64,000 nucleotides of DNA from Streptomyces sp. NBC_01471 (GTDB taxonomy: Bacteria; Actinomycetota; Actinomycetes; Streptomycetales; Streptomycetaceae). Made by a program: the position numbers and the translations under genes. The stretch covers positions 5,458,501 to 5,522,500 of the forward strand of contig NZ_CP109450.1 in assembly GCF_041438865.1 (NCBI RefSeq). Direction: 5' to 3'. Within the stretch, counting starts at the first letter, position 1. The number at the start of each line of letters is the position of its first letter. Below the pieces are notes generated by a model. The model searched no databases, had not been told where the DNA came from, and was given only the letters and a program-made list of their open reading frames with translations. Shown here one piece after another: positions 26,892 through 38,028 of this stretch.

Positions 26892-27854
26892 ATGCGTACG
26901 GGGACCGGCACGACGACGGCGGAGGCGGCCGGGACGGTGGCGCGGCTCCGGGAGGGCATGGCCCGCGGGGTCCTCTCGTTCCCGCTGACCCCCTTCACCG
27001 ACGGCGGTGAGCTCGACACCGACGCCTGCCGGGCCCATCTGGAGACCCAGCTGGCCGCCGCCCCCGGCGCGGTCTTCCCCGCCTGCGGCACCGGCGAGTT
27101 CTTCTCGCTGGACGAGGACGAGTACCGCAGGGTCGTCACCGCCACCGTCGAAGCGGCCGCCGGGCGGACACCCGTCGTCGCAGGCATCGGATACGGCTGG
27201 GCGCAGGCCGGCCGATTCGCCCGGATCGCCGAGGAGGCCGGCGCCGACGCGGCGCTCGTCCTCCCGCACTACCTCGTGGCGGCCCCGCAGGACGGACTCG
27301 TCGCCCAGCTGGAGCAGATCGCCGCCCGCACCCGGCTGCCCCTCATCGCCTACCAGCGCGGCCAGGTCGTCTTCACCGCCGCGTCGCTGCGCCGCATCGC
27401 CGCCATCCCCGGCGTCATCGGGCTCAAGGACGGCCACAGCGACCTCGACCGGCTCCAGCGGCTCACCCTCGCCGCCCCGGACGGCTTCCTCTTCTTCAAC
27501 GGCGCCTCCACCGCCGAGATCCAGGCCCGCGCCTACGCCACCGTGGGCGTCCCCGCCTACTCCTCCGCCGTCCACGCCTTCGCCCCCGAGATCGCCGGAG
27601 CCTTCTTCACGGCCCTGCGCACCGACGACCGGGCCCGGCTGGACGCACTCCTGCGCGGCTTCTACGTCCCGCTGGTCGAGCTGCGCGACCGCGTCCCCGG
27701 CTACGCCGTCTCCCTGATCAAGGCCGCCGCCCGGCTGCGCGGACACCGGGTCGGACCGGTACGCGCACCCCTGACCGACCCGGGCCCCGAGGACCTCGCG
27801 GTCCTGGACGCCCTGCTGACCACCGGACTCGACCTCGCAGGAGCCACCCGATGA
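26892..27854 (+). CDS. kdgD: 5-dehydro-4-deoxyglucarate dehydratase
   Basis: About 320 residues from ATG 26892 (ATG 26889 is adjacent; GGAG is five bases before 26892). It is a DHDPS/NAL-type TIM barrel with 'LSFPLTPFTDGGELD', 'FPACGTGEFFSL', 'VVAGIGYGWAQA', the Schiff-base Lys in 'VIGLKDGHSDLD', and the Tyr of 'LIAYQRG'. 'CGTGEFFSL' and 'KDGHSDLD' are characteristic of KdgD. It dehydrates and decarboxylates 5-dehydro-4-deoxy-D-glucarate to 2,5-dioxopentanoate. Its stop overlaps the gudD start (ATGA). Confidence 0.92.
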   Translation: MRTGTGTTTAEAAGTVARLREGMARGVLSFPLTPFTDGGELDTDACRAHLETQLAAAPGAVFPACGTGEFFSLDEDEYRRVVTATVEAAAGRTPVVAGIGYGWAQAGRFARIAEEAGADAALVLPHYLVAAPQDGLVAQLEQIAARTRLPLIAYQRGQVVFTAASLRRIAAIPGVIGLKDGHSDLDRLQRLTLAAPDGFLFFNGASTAEIQARAYATVGVPAYSSAVHAFAPEIAGAFFTALRTDDRARLDALLRGFYVPLVELRDRVPGYAVSLIKAAARLRGHRVGPVRAPLTDPGPEDLAVLDALLTTGLDLAGATR

Positions 27855-29173
27855 CCCCGCGCGCGACCGGGCCGACGCCGCAGAGCACGACGATCGCCGA
27901 AGTCCGGCTCACCCCCGTGCTCATCTCGGATCCGCCGCTGCTCAACGTGCACGGCGTGCACCAGCCGTACACCCCGCGCCTCATCGTCGAGATCGTCACC
28001 GAGGACGGCGTCACCGGCGTCGGCGAGACCTACGGCGACACCCGGTACCTCGACATCGCCCGCCCCTACGCCGACCTGCTGCCCGGCCACGCCCTGTACG
28101 ACCTCAACACCATCGCCGCCCTCGCCCAGCAGGTGGGCGTCGACCGGGCGCAGGTGGCGGGGGCCGTCGACGGGGGCGGGCTGCGCGGTGTGCAGACCGC
28201 CGACAAGCTGCGGCTCTCCGTCTACTCGGCGTTCGAGGTCGCCTGCCTGGACGCCCTGGGCAAGATCCGCGGCCTGCCGGTGCACGCCCTCCTCGGCGGC
28301 AAGGTGCGCGACACCGTCGAGTACAGCGCGTACCTCTTCTACCGCTGGGCGGCACACCCCGGCGGCGCGGGGGAGACCGACACCTGGGGCGAGGCCGTCG
28401 ACCCGGCCGGCATCGTCGCGCAGGCGCGGCGCTTCGCCGACGACTACGGCTTCACCTCCTTCAAGCTCAAGGGCGGGGTCTTCCCGCCGGCCGAGGAGAT
28501 CGCCGCGGTCCGCGCACTCGCCGAGGCGTTCCCCGGCCACCCGCTGCGGCTCGACCCCAACGGCGGCTGGACACCGGGCACTTCACTGGAGGTCGCCGCC
28601 GAACTCGCCGACGTGCTCGAATACCTGGAGGACCCGGCCGCCGGTACCGCGGACATGGCGGAGGTCTCCGCGGGCACCCGCGTCCCGCTCGCCACCAACA
28701 TGTGCGTGACGACGCTGCCCGAGATCCGCGAGGCGTTCCGCACGGACGCCGTCCAGGTCGTCCTCTCCGACCACCACTACTGGGGCGGACTGCGCGCCAC
28801 CCGCGAACTGGCCGCGATCTGCCGCACGTTCGGCGTCGGGCTCTCCATGCACTCCAACACCCACCTGGGCATCAGCCTCGCCGCGATGACCCATGTCGCG
28901 GCCACCGTGCCCAACCTGGACTACGCCTGCGACAGCCACTACCCGTGGCAGACCGACGACGTGATCACCACCCGCCATGTCTTCCGCGACGGCCGCCTCC
29001 CGGTCGGCGACGCCCCCGGCCTCGGCGTCACCCTCGACCGCGACCGGCTCGCCGCACTCCACCGCCGCTGGCTCGACGACGACGGCACGATGCGTGACCG
29101 CGACGACGCCGCCGCGATGCGCAAGGCCGACGGGTACGAGAACTGGACCAGCCCGGCTCTGCCCCGCTGGTAG
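27851..29173 (+). CDS. gudD: Glucarate dehydratase-type enolase-superfamily enzyme
   Basis: 440 residues, ATG 27851 overlapping the kdgD stop. The MR-like N-terminal capping domain is followed by the barrel. The 'FKLKGG' Lys-x-Lys motif (about 201), metal ligands in 'RLDPNGGW' and 'EYLEDP', and catalytic His in 'SMHSNTHLGISLA' (about 335) match glucarate dehydratase. It removes water from D-glucarate to give the KdgD substrate. Pairing with KdgD makes the assignment strong. L-idarate or galactarate may also be used. Confidence 0.9.
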   Translation: MTPRATGPTPQSTTIAEVRLTPVLISDPPLLNVHGVHQPYTPRLIVEIVTEDGVTGVGETYGDTRYLDIARPYADLLPGHALYDLNTIAALAQQVGVDRAQVAGAVDGGGLRGVQTADKLRLSVYSAFEVACLDALGKIRGLPVHALLGGKVRDTVEYSAYLFYRWAAHPGGAGETDTWGEAVDPAGIVAQARRFADDYGFTSFKLKGGVFPPAEEIAAVRALAEAFPGHPLRLDPNGGWTPGTSLEVAAELADVLEYLEDPAAGTADMAEVSAGTRVPLATNMCVTTLPEIREAFRTDAVQVVLSDHHYWGGLRATRELAAICRTFGVGLSMHSNTHLGISLAAMTHVAATVPNLDYACDSHYPWQTDDVITTRHVFRDGRLPVGDAPGLGVTLDRDRLAALHRRWLDDDGTMRDRDDAAAMRKADGYENWTSPALPRW

Positions 29174-29235
29174 CGGTGTGCCGGGCACCGTTTCGGGCAG
29201 ACTGGCCTGATCGCACGGCAACCGGGGAGCGCAGG

Positions 29236-30324
29236 GTGGTCCACGACAACAAGAAACTCGACCCGCTGGACGGGCTGCGCGCCCCCCAGGATCCCGCCTG
29301 CGACGTCTTCCTCACCGGCACGGTCTTCCTGGACATCATCTTCACCGGCCTCGACAGCGCACCGGTGCGCGGCACCGAGTCCTGGGCGCGCGGCATGGGT
29401 TCGAGCCCCGGCGGGGTGGCCAACATGGCCACCGCGCTGGCCCGGCTCGGACTGCACACCTCGCTCGCCGCGGCCTTCGGCGACGACCACTACGGCGAGT
29501 ACTGCTGGGACGCCCTGGAGCAGGGCGAGCAGATCGATCTGTCGCGTTCACACACCGTGCCCGGCTGGCACTCCCCGGTCACCGTCTCCATGGCGTACGA
29601 GGGCGAGCGCACCATGGTCTCGCACGGCCACGAGGCACCCCCGCCGTCGTCCAGCTACCCCAACTGCCCGCCGCGCGCCCGGGCCGCCATCGCCTCGTTG
29701 GGGCCCGGCAGCCGCGAGGAGTGGGTGCCGCACGCCGCGGACCGCGGCACGAAGGTCTTCGCCGACGTCGGCTGGGACGAGACCGGACGCTGGGACCTTG
29801 CGGGCCTCGCCGACCTGGAGCACTGCGAGGCCTTCCTGCCCAACGCCGAGGAGGCGATGCGCTACACCCGCACCGACTGCCCGCGCGCCGCGGCCCACGC
29901 CCTCGCCGAGAAGGTCCCGCTGGCCGTCGTCACGCTGGGCGCCGAGGGCGCGTACGCCGTCGACGGATCGACCGGCGAGTCCGCGTCGGTGCCCGCCATC
30001 GCGGTCGAGGCGCTCGACCCGACGGGGGCGGGCGACGTCTTCGTCGCGGGCTTCGTCACCGGGACACTGGCGGGCTGGCCGCTCGCCGACCGGCTGGCCT
30101 TCGCGGGGCTCACGGCGGCCCTCTCGGTCCAGGAGTTCGGCGGCTCGCTCTCGGCGCCCGGCTGGGCCGAGGTCGCCGCCTGGTGGCAGCGGGTGCGGAC
30201 CTGCGAGGGCCAGGACCCGGCCGCACTGCGCCGGTACGCCTTCCTGGAGGAACTGCTGCCCGCGGCGGCCCGGTCCTGGCCGCTGCGCCGGGCCGTGCCG
30301 ACGATCGGCTTCCGCGCACCGTGA
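29236..30324 (+). CDS. PfkB-family carbohydrate kinase
   Basis: 362 residues from GTG 29236, with GGGAGC upstream; the ORF to 29176 is not needed. 'LTGTVFLDIIFTGL' opens the ribokinase fold, 'GSSPGGVANMATALARLGLHTSLAAAFGDD' pieces bind the sugar, and 'DPTGAGDVFVAGF' is the catalytic anion hole with Asp. The kinase phosphorylates a sugar or nucleoside. It follows gudD by 62 bp, but the glucarate route does not need a kinase, so the substrate is unknown. The C-terminal ~60 residues are an extra helical tail. Confidence 0.85.
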   Translation: MVHDNKKLDPLDGLRAPQDPACDVFLTGTVFLDIIFTGLDSAPVRGTESWARGMGSSPGGVANMATALARLGLHTSLAAAFGDDHYGEYCWDALEQGEQIDLSRSHTVPGWHSPVTVSMAYEGERTMVSHGHEAPPPSSSYPNCPPRARAAIASLGPGSREEWVPHAADRGTKVFADVGWDETGRWDLAGLADLEHCEAFLPNAEEAMRYTRTDCPRAAAHALAEKVPLAVVTLGAEGAYAVDGSTGESASVPAIAVEALDPTGAGDVFVAGFVTGTLAGWPLADRLAFAGLTAALSVQEFGGSLSAPGWAEVAAWWQRVRTCEGQDPAALRRYAFLEELLPAAARSWPLRRAVPTIGFRAP

Positions 30325-30440
30325 GACCGGCCTAAAAGCCGTGGCGTTGTCGGTGCGGCGTCGTAGGCTTGGTGGTCCAGAGGTTGTCGAGCAGCGAGAA
30401 CCCTGCAACGGGAGGTATGCGCAGGCCCGAGGGCCGGCCC

Positions 30441-32588
<2,148 letters not shown>

Positions 32589-32615
32589 GCACAGACCGAA
32601 AGAGTCAGCAGCCCC

Positions 32616-33113
32616 ATGTCGATCGACGTCAACAACGAGTCCGGAACCGAGGTCGACGAGCAGGCGATCCTCGACATCGCCCGTTACGCCCTCACACGGA
32701 TGCGGATCCACCCGCTCTCCGAGCTGTCTGTGATCGTCGTGGACACCGAGGCCATGGAGCAGCTGCACATCCAGTGGATGGACCTGCCGGGTCCCACGGA
32801 TGTCATGTCCTTCCCGATGGACGAGCTGCGTCCGCCGGCCAAGGACGACGAGGAGCCCCCGCAGGGGCTCCTCGGCGACATCGTGCTCTGTCCCGAGGTC
32901 GCCAAGCAGCAGGGCGAGGACGCCCCGACGCAGCACTCCATGGACGAGGAGCTCCAGCTCCTGACCGTCCACGGGGTGCTGCACCTGCTGGGTTACGACC
33001 ACGAGGAGCCCGACGAGAAGGCCGAGATGTTCGGCCTCCAGGCCGCGATCGTCGACGGCTGGCGGGCGGAGAAGGGCCACACCGGCCCCTCCCCGGCGCC
33101 GACCGTCTCATGA
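32616..33113 (+). CDS. ybeY: rRNA maturation RNase / endoribonuclease YbeY
   Basis: 165 residues. The metal-binding H-x3-H-x5-H motif is in 'TVHGVLHLLGYDHEEPDE' (about 123-138). 'LGDIVLCPEVAKQQ' and 'PTDVMSFPMDELR' are also conserved. It processes 16S rRNA 3' ends and takes part in 70S quality control. The next gene overlaps its stop by 4 nt. The phoH-ybeY-CNNM-era order is classical. Confidence 0.96.
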   Translation: MSIDVNNESGTEVDEQAILDIARYALTRMRIHPLSELSVIVVDTEAMEQLHIQWMDLPGPTDVMSFPMDELRPPAKDDEEPPQGLLGDIVLCPEVAKQQGEDAPTQHSMDEELQLLTVHGVLHLLGYDHEEPDEKAEMFGLQAAIVDGWRAEKGHTGPSPAPTVS

Positions 33114-34402
33114 CCGCGCAGCTGATCGTCGGCGCGGTCGCGCTGGTCGTGGTCGCCTGGCTGGCGGCCTGTGCCGAGACGGGCATCGCCCGTACCTCGA
33201 GCTTCCGGGCCGCCGAGGCCGTACGGTCGGGCCGGCGCGGCAGCGAGAAGCTGGCGCAGATCGCCACCGACCCGACCCGCTACCTCAATGTGGCGCTCCT
33301 CGTGCGGGTCGCCTGTGAGATGGCGTCCGGGGTCCTCGTCACCTATGTCTGCCTCCGGGAGCTGTCCGAGACCTGGCAGGCGCTGGCACTGGCCATCGCC
33401 CTGATGGTGCTGGTGAGTTATGTGGCCGTCGGCGTCTCACCGCGCACCATCGGCCGCCAGCACCCGCTGAACACGGCGACCGCTGCCGCCTATGTGCTGC
33501 TGCCGCTCGCCCGTGTGATGGGTCCGGTCCCGCAGCTGCTGATCCTCATCGGCAACGCGCTGACTCCCGGAAAGGGCTTCCGCAAGGGCCCGTTCGCCTC
33601 CGAGGCCGAGCTGCGCGCCATGGTCGACCTCGCCGAGCAGGAGTCGCTGATCGAGGACGACGAGCGCCGGATGGTGCACTCCGTCTTCGAGCTTGGCGAC
33701 ACCCTGGTCCGCGAGGTGATGGTCCCGCGCACCGACCTGGTCTGCATCGAGCGTTCCAAGACGATCCGGCAGGCCACCACACTGGCGCTGCGCTCGGGCT
33801 TCTCGCGGATCCCGGTGACCGGGGAGAACGAGGACGACATCGTCGGCATCGTCTACCTCAAGGACCTGGTCAGGAAGACCCACATCAGCCGGGACGCGGA
33901 GACCGACCTGGTCTCCACGGCGATGCGCCCCGCGGTCTTCGTGCCCGACACCAAGAACGCCGGCGATCTCCTGCGCGAGATGCAGCAGGACCGCAACCAC
34001 GTCGCCGTCGTCATCGACGAGTACGGCGGCACGGCGGGCATCGTCACCATCGAGGACATCCTCGAAGAGATCGTCGGTGAGATCACCGACGAGTACGACC
34101 GTGAGCTGCCGCAGGTGGAGGAGGTCGGCGGGGGCTGCTTCCGGGTCACCGCCCGTCTGGACATCGACGACCTGGGCGAGTTGTACGGCCTGGACGAGTA
34201 CGACGACGAGGACGTGGAGACCGTCGGCGGGCTGCTGGCCAAGGCGCTCGGCCGGGTCCCGATCGCGGGCGCGTCCGCGATCGTCGACCTGCCGGACGGC
34301 AGACGGCTCCGGCTCACCGCCGAGTCCCCCGCGGGCCGCCGGAACAAGATCGTGACAGTGCTGGCCGAGCCGGTCGCCGAGATGGAGGAGGCAGCGGGAT
34401 GA
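33110..34402 (+). CDS. Hemolysin C/CNNM-type membrane protein with CBS pair
   Basis: 430 residues, ATG 33110. The N-terminal DUF21/CNNM region (about 1-140) has three to four membrane spans starting 'LIVGAVALVVVAWLAACAETG'. The 'LVREVMVPRTDLV' tandem CBS domains follow (about 200-320), then a CorC/HlyC C-terminal domain ('VEEVGGGCFRVTARLDIDDLGEL'). The family is linked to Mg2+/Co2+ transport or homeostasis; the old haemolysin name is not supported. It is translationally coupled to ybeY and the YjbR gene. Confidence 0.9.
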   Translation: MTAQLIVGAVALVVVAWLAACAETGIARTSSFRAAEAVRSGRRGSEKLAQIATDPTRYLNVALLVRVACEMASGVLVTYVCLRELSETWQALALAIALMVLVSYVAVGVSPRTIGRQHPLNTATAAAYVLLPLARVMGPVPQLLILIGNALTPGKGFRKGPFASEAELRAMVDLAEQESLIEDDERRMVHSVFELGDTLVREVMVPRTDLVCIERSKTIRQATTLALRSGFSRIPVTGENEDDIVGIVYLKDLVRKTHISRDAETDLVSTAMRPAVFVPDTKNAGDLLREMQQDRNHVAVVIDEYGGTAGIVTIEDILEEIVGEITDEYDRELPQVEEVGGGCFRVTARLDIDDLGELYGLDEYDDEDVETVGGLLAKALGRVPIAGASAIVDLPDGRRLRLTAESPAGRRNKIVTVLAEPVAEMEEAAG

Positions 34403-34752
34403 CACCGCAGGAGCTCAGGGCGTTCTGCCTGGAATTCAACGCCGCGGCCGAGGAGTTCCCGTTCGGCCCGGAGACCTCGGTGTTCAAGGTGCGCGGCAAG
34501 GTCTTCGCCCTGAGCCACCTCGACGGAGACCCGTTGCAGATCTCGCTCAAGTGCGACCCGGACGAAGCGGTCCGGCTGCGCGCCGAGTACGAGGCGGTCG
34601 TTCCCGGCTGGCATCTCAACAAGCGCCACTGGAACACGGTGACGGTCGGGCCGCTGCCCGACCGTCTGATCCGTGAGCTCGTCGAGGATTCGTACGACCT
34701 GGTGGTGGCGGGCCTGCCGAAGGCGGAGCGTCTCCGGCTCGACCGCGCCTGA
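34399..34752 (+). CDS. MmcQ/YjbR-family protein
   Basis: 117 residues, ATG 34399 overlapping the CNNM stop by 4 nt. It has 'LRAFCLEFNAAAEEFPFG' and 'VFKVRGKVFALSHLDGDP', then 'SLKCDPDEAVRLRAEY' and 'HWNTVTVGPLPDRLIRELVEDSYDLVVAGLPK', which mark the YjbR fold (CyaY-like). Some members bind double-stranded DNA. The function here is unknown. It is the last gene before the convergent MFS exporter. Confidence 0.88.
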   Translation: MTPQELRAFCLEFNAAAEEFPFGPETSVFKVRGKVFALSHLDGDPLQISLKCDPDEAVRLRAEYEAVVPGWHLNKRHWNTVTVGPLPDRLIRELVEDSYDLVVAGLPKAERLRLDRA

Positions 34753-34763
34753 CCGCACGCCTC

Positions 34764-36191
34764 TCAGGCGGTGCGGCGGCGGTCACGGCTGTACCGTCCG
34801 AGGCCCACCGCGACCAGCACCGCGGTCCCGACCAGGATCGCCGCGCTGATGCCCAGCACGGTCCGTACCCCGTCGAAGAGGTCGGTCTGTGTCGTGGCCA
34901 GCACCCCCAGCAGCGGGATGCCGACGGTGATGCCGACCTGCTGGGTCGTGGTGACGAGCCCGGTGGCCAGGCCCTGTTCGGCGTCCGGCACCCCCGAGGT
35001 GACGGTCAGCCCGTACGAGATGATCGCGCCCAGGTGCGCCATGCTGGCCACCGAGACGGCGACCGTGGCCAGCCAGACCCCCGAGTCGGCGCCGAGTCCC
35101 AGCATCGCGGCGATGAACAGGCCCTGGGCGAACAGCGAACCGACCAGCACCCGGCGGGCACCCAACCGGCCGATGACCTTCGGGGCGGCCATTCCGGCGG
35201 CCACCGATGCCAGGCCCTGGACGCCGAAGACCAGTCCGGTCCGGAAGCTCGACAGGTGCAGGACCTCCTGGAGGTAGAGGGTCAGGACGAAGACCACCGT
35301 CGACATCATCGAGAAGGTGACGAGCCCGCCCAGATTGCCCCAGGCCACGGTGCGCCGCCTCAGCATCGGCAGGGACACCAGCGGAGCCTCGGCGCGGGAT
35401 TCGACGACCACGAAGCCGGCCAGCAGGGCGATGCCCAGCACCAGCGACACCAGGACGTCGGCGTGGCCGAAGCCGCGCTGCGCCGCCGTCGACAGGGCGT
35501 AGATCATCGCGAGCAGCCCGCCGGTGACGGTGACCGCTCCGGGGATGTCGAGCCGCGGCCGCTCGGGGTGGCGCGACTCGGTGAGCAGCCCGGGTGCCAG
35601 GGCGAGCACGATCACCGCTGCCGCGCCCAGCAGGCCCATGGTCGAGCGCCAGCCCAGGGTGTCCGTCAGGACACCGCCCAGCACCATGCCGACGGTGAAA
35701 CCGAGCGAGAGCAGGGTGCCGCTGATGCCCAGCGCCCGGTCGCGCTGCGGGCCCTCGGGGAAGGTGGTGGTCAGCAGGGACATCCCGGTCGGCACGATGA
35801 CGGCGGCGCCCAGGCCTTGGAGGGCCCGCCCGGTGAGGAACACCTCCTGGTTCCATGCGAACGTCGCGATCAGCGAGGCCGCGCCGAAGACGCTGAGACC
35901 GGTGAGGAACAGCCGGCGCCGGCCGAACAGGTCGGCGATCCGGCCGAAGAGCAGCAGGAAGCCGCCGGAGGGCAGTGCGAACGCGGTGACGGCCCACTGG
36001 AGCCCGGCCCGGGTCATGCCCAGGTCGTTGCCGAGCACGGGGAGCGCCACATTCAGTACGGAGAAGTCGAGCGCCACCATGAACTGGGCCGCGCACAGGA
36101 CGAGGAGGACGAGCCCGGCCCGGCCGGAGAGCCGGTCGGCTGTGGGAGGGGCGGGGCTCGGAGTGAGTGTGGGTGAGGTATCGATCGCCAT
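34764..36191 (-). CDS. DHA2-type MFS drug exporter
   Basis: 475 residues from ATG 36191. About fourteen membrane spans are visible, and the drug:H+ antiporter motifs are 'FMVALDFSVLNVALPVL', 'RIADLFGRRRLFL' and 'GRALQGLGAAVIVPTGMSLL'. The EmrB/QacA subfamily exports antibiotics and dyes. The substrate is not predictable. It is divergent from an MmyB-like XRE regulator, 91 bp away, which likely controls it. Confidence 0.88.
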   Translation of the reverse strand: MAIDTSPTLTPSPAPPTADRLSGRAGLVLLVLCAAQFMVALDFSVLNVALPVLGNDLGMTRAGLQWAVTAFALPSGGFLLLFGRIADLFGRRRLFLTGLSVFGAASLIATFAWNQEVFLTGRALQGLGAAVIVPTGMSLLTTTFPEGPQRDRALGISGTLLSLGFTVGMVLGGVLTDTLGWRSTMGLLGAAAVIVLALAPGLLTESRHPERPRLDIPGAVTVTGGLLAMIYALSTAAQRGFGHADVLVSLVLGIALLAGFVVVESRAEAPLVSLPMLRRRTVAWGNLGGLVTFSMMSTVVFVLTLYLQEVLHLSSFRTGLVFGVQGLASVAAGMAAPKVIGRLGARRVLVGSLFAQGLFIAAMLGLGADSGVWLATVAVSVASMAHLGAIISYGLTVTSGVPDAEQGLATGLVTTTQQVGITVGIPLLGVLATTQTDLFDGVRTVLGISAAILVGTAVLVAVGLGRYSRDRRRTA

Positions 36192-36282
36192 GTCCCGAGC
36201 TTCGGGCTCCGGGAACAAGCGTGGGGAGCCGGAACTTATGCTGGTGGCCGCACCACCAGGCAGCCGTACAGGGGGAGATGGC

Positions 36283-37188
36283 GTGGCGAGTCCGATCGAG
36301 GGCGGTGCTGCGGGGCCGCGGCCCGGCACCAAGGCACACCGGCTCAGTGAGCTGCGGGAGTTCCTGATGAGCCGGCGGGCCAGGATCACTCCGGCCGAGG
36401 CGGGGCTGCCCGACGGCGGTGGCCGGCGGCGGACACCGGGGCTGCGGCGCGAGGAGGTCGCCGTCCTGGCGGGCGTGGGCGTCTCCTGGTACCAGTGGCT
36501 GGAGCAGGGCCGGGACATCACGGTGTCGCCGCAGGTCCTGGACTCGGTGGGCCGGGTGCTGAGGCTGAGCAGCGTCGAACGCCGCCACCTGTACATGCTG
36601 GCCGGGCTGAACCCGCCGCCGCAGGAGGTCGACCCGGCCAACGTCGACATGTGCGACGGGCTCAAGCGGCTGATCGACGCCTGGATGCCGTTCCCCGCGC
36701 ACATCATGGACCAGTACTGGAACACGATCATGTACAACGACGCCTCGGCGATGACGCTGGCCATGCGCCCCGATCTCGTGCAGAACTGTCTGATCGCGTT
36801 CTTCACCGACCCCGTCTACCGGGCCCGCGCCAGGGGCTGGGAGTCGATCGCGCACCAGGTGGTCGCCCAGTTCCGGGCCGCCTGCTCGGAGCGCCCCGAA
36901 GACGAAGGTTTCCAGGCGGTCGTCAGCGAGGCGAAGGAGCGCAGCCCCGAGTTCGCCGAACTGTGGGACCGCCGTGACATCGCTCCGGCCGGCCAGGTCC
37001 GCAAGGAGCTGGAGCATCCGGTGGTCGGCACGCTGTTCGTCGAGTCCACCCAGCTGAGGGTCCCGGCCCGGCCCGATCTGGCGATCGTGCTGCACACCCC
37101 GCTGCCCGACACGGGTACGGAGGCCAAGCTCCAGTGGCTGGCGTCGCCGGAGGGCCGCAGGGGCTCGATGTACCCGGTCGCCAACTGA
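36283..37188 (+). CDS. XRE regulator with MmyB-like ligand domain
   Basis: 301 residues from GTG 36283, with GGGGGAG five bases upstream. The helix-turn-helix (about 20-90) includes 'RTPGLRREEVAVLAGVGVSWYQWLEQGRDI'. The MmyB-like C-terminal domain has 'DQYWNTIMYNDASAMTLAM', 'LIAFFTDPVYRARARGWE' and 'SPEFAELWDRRDI'. The MmyB domain in Streptomyces can bind fatty acids. It is divergent from the DHA2 exporter. Confidence 0.88.
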   Translation: MASPIEGGAAGPRPGTKAHRLSELREFLMSRRARITPAEAGLPDGGGRRRTPGLRREEVAVLAGVGVSWYQWLEQGRDITVSPQVLDSVGRVLRLSSVERRHLYMLAGLNPPPQEVDPANVDMCDGLKRLIDAWMPFPAHIMDQYWNTIMYNDASAMTLAMRPDLVQNCLIAFFTDPVYRARARGWESIAHQVVAQFRAACSERPEDEGFQAVVSEAKERSPEFAELWDRRDIAPAGQVRKELEHPVVGTLFVESTQLRVPARPDLAIVLHTPLPDTGTEAKLQWLASPEGRRGSMYPVAN

Positions 37189-37215
37189 CCGGTGCGGGCT
37201 CTTTATGCTCTGCCC

Positions 37216-37629
37216 ATGAGCGACGACGCAGCGAACAGCGCAGACAGCGGTACGGGCACCGGTACGGGCGGCCCGGCGGCCGGGGCCCCGGTCCCGGACG
37301 CCGAGGACCGCAAGATCATCACGCTGGCGCGCAGCGCCCGGGCCCGCAACGGAGTGCCCGAGGGCGCCGCCGTACGGGACGAGACCGGGCGTACGTACGT
37401 CGCGGGCACCGTCGCGCTCGACTCGCTGAAGCTCTCCGCGCTGCGGACCGCCGTGGCGATGGCGGTGGCGAGCGGGGCGAGCTCGCTGGAGGCCGCCGCC
37501 GTGGTGAGCGCCGCGGGAGAGGTGACCGTCGAGGACCGTGCCGCGGTGAAGGACCTGGGCGGAGCCGGTACCCCGGTGCTGCTCGCGGGTCCCGACGGCA
37601 CACTGCGGACGACGGTGACGGCGGGCTGA
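37216..37629 (+). CDS. Cytidine deaminase-like protein without catalytic residues
   Basis: 137 residues from ATG 37216. The middle 'KIITLARSARARNGVPEGAAV' and 'YVAGTVALDSLKLSALRTAVAMAV' match the cytidine deaminase alpha/beta layout seen upstream of era in Streptomyces. The protein contains no Cys and no His at all, so the zinc ligands C/HAE and PCxxC cannot form. It is probably a non-catalytic relic or a scaffold. The N-terminus is a Gly/Thr/Ala-rich tail. Automatic pipelines are likely to call it cytidine deaminase. Confidence 0.7.
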   Translation: MSDDAANSADSGTGTGTGGPAAGAPVPDAEDRKIITLARSARARNGVPEGAAVRDETGRTYVAGTVALDSLKLSALRTAVAMAVASGASSLEAAAVVSAAGEVTVEDRAAVKDLGGAGTPVLLAGPDGTLRTTVTAG

Positions 37630-37641
37630 CCCGGCTCAACG

Positions 37642-37682
37642 GCCCCCGTCAGCAACGGACTCGGCGGTGACTGAACGGGGGC
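37642..37682. terminator. Bidirectional terminator between the CDA-like gene and glnK
   Basis: GCCCCCGT (37642-37649) pairs with ACGGGGGC (37675-37682) around a 25-nt loop, which may add an inner CAG/CTG pairing. It sits in a 60-bp convergent gap. Confidence 0.5.
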
Positions 37683-37689
37683 GTCGCGG

Positions 37690-38028
37690 TCAGAGGGCGT
37701 CGGGGCCGCGCTCGTCCGTCCGGACGCGTACGACCGTCTCCACCGGCACGGCCCAGACCTTGCCGTCGCCGATCTTGCCGGTGTGGGCGGCCCGTACCAC
37801 CGCGTCGATGACCGCTTCGCTCTCCGCGTCGCCGACGACCACCTCGATCCGGACCTTCGGGACGAGGTCGACGCGGTACTCGGCGCCCCGGTAGACCTCG
37901 GTGTGCCCGCGCTGCCTGCCGTAACCGCTCGCCTCGGTGACCGTCAGGCCATTGACCCCGAGTTCCTGGAGGGCCGTCTTGACGTCGTCGAGCTTGTGCG
38001 GCTTGACGACCGCGGTGACCAGCTTCAT
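37690..38028 (-). CDS. glnK: PII signal transduction protein
   Basis: 112 residues, ATG 38028 overlapping the amtB stop (ATGA). The T-loop has Tyr51 in 'HTEVYRGAEY', the residue adenylylated in Streptomyces GlnK. 'KIGDGKVWAVPVE' and 'RTDERG' form the B- and C-loops that bind ATP/ADP and 2-oxoglutarate. It binds AmtB to control ammonium flux. glnD, which modifies GlnK and usually follows it, is absent downstream; the next gene is convergent. Confidence 0.95.
   Translation of the reverse strand: MKLVTAVVKPHKLDDVKTALQELGVNGLTVTEASGYGRQRGHTEVYRGAEYRVDLVPKVRIEVVVGDAESEAVIDAVVRAAHTGKIGDGKVWAVPVETVVRVRTDERGPDAL

Noticed and set aside
32774..34402. A 542-aa start for the CNNM gene
   Set aside because: The upstream part is an off-frame read of ybeY. 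ATG 33110 overlaps the ybeY stop and begins a membrane segment.
37216..37629. Functional cytidine deaminase
   Set aside because: All Cys and His are missing, so the zinc site is absent.
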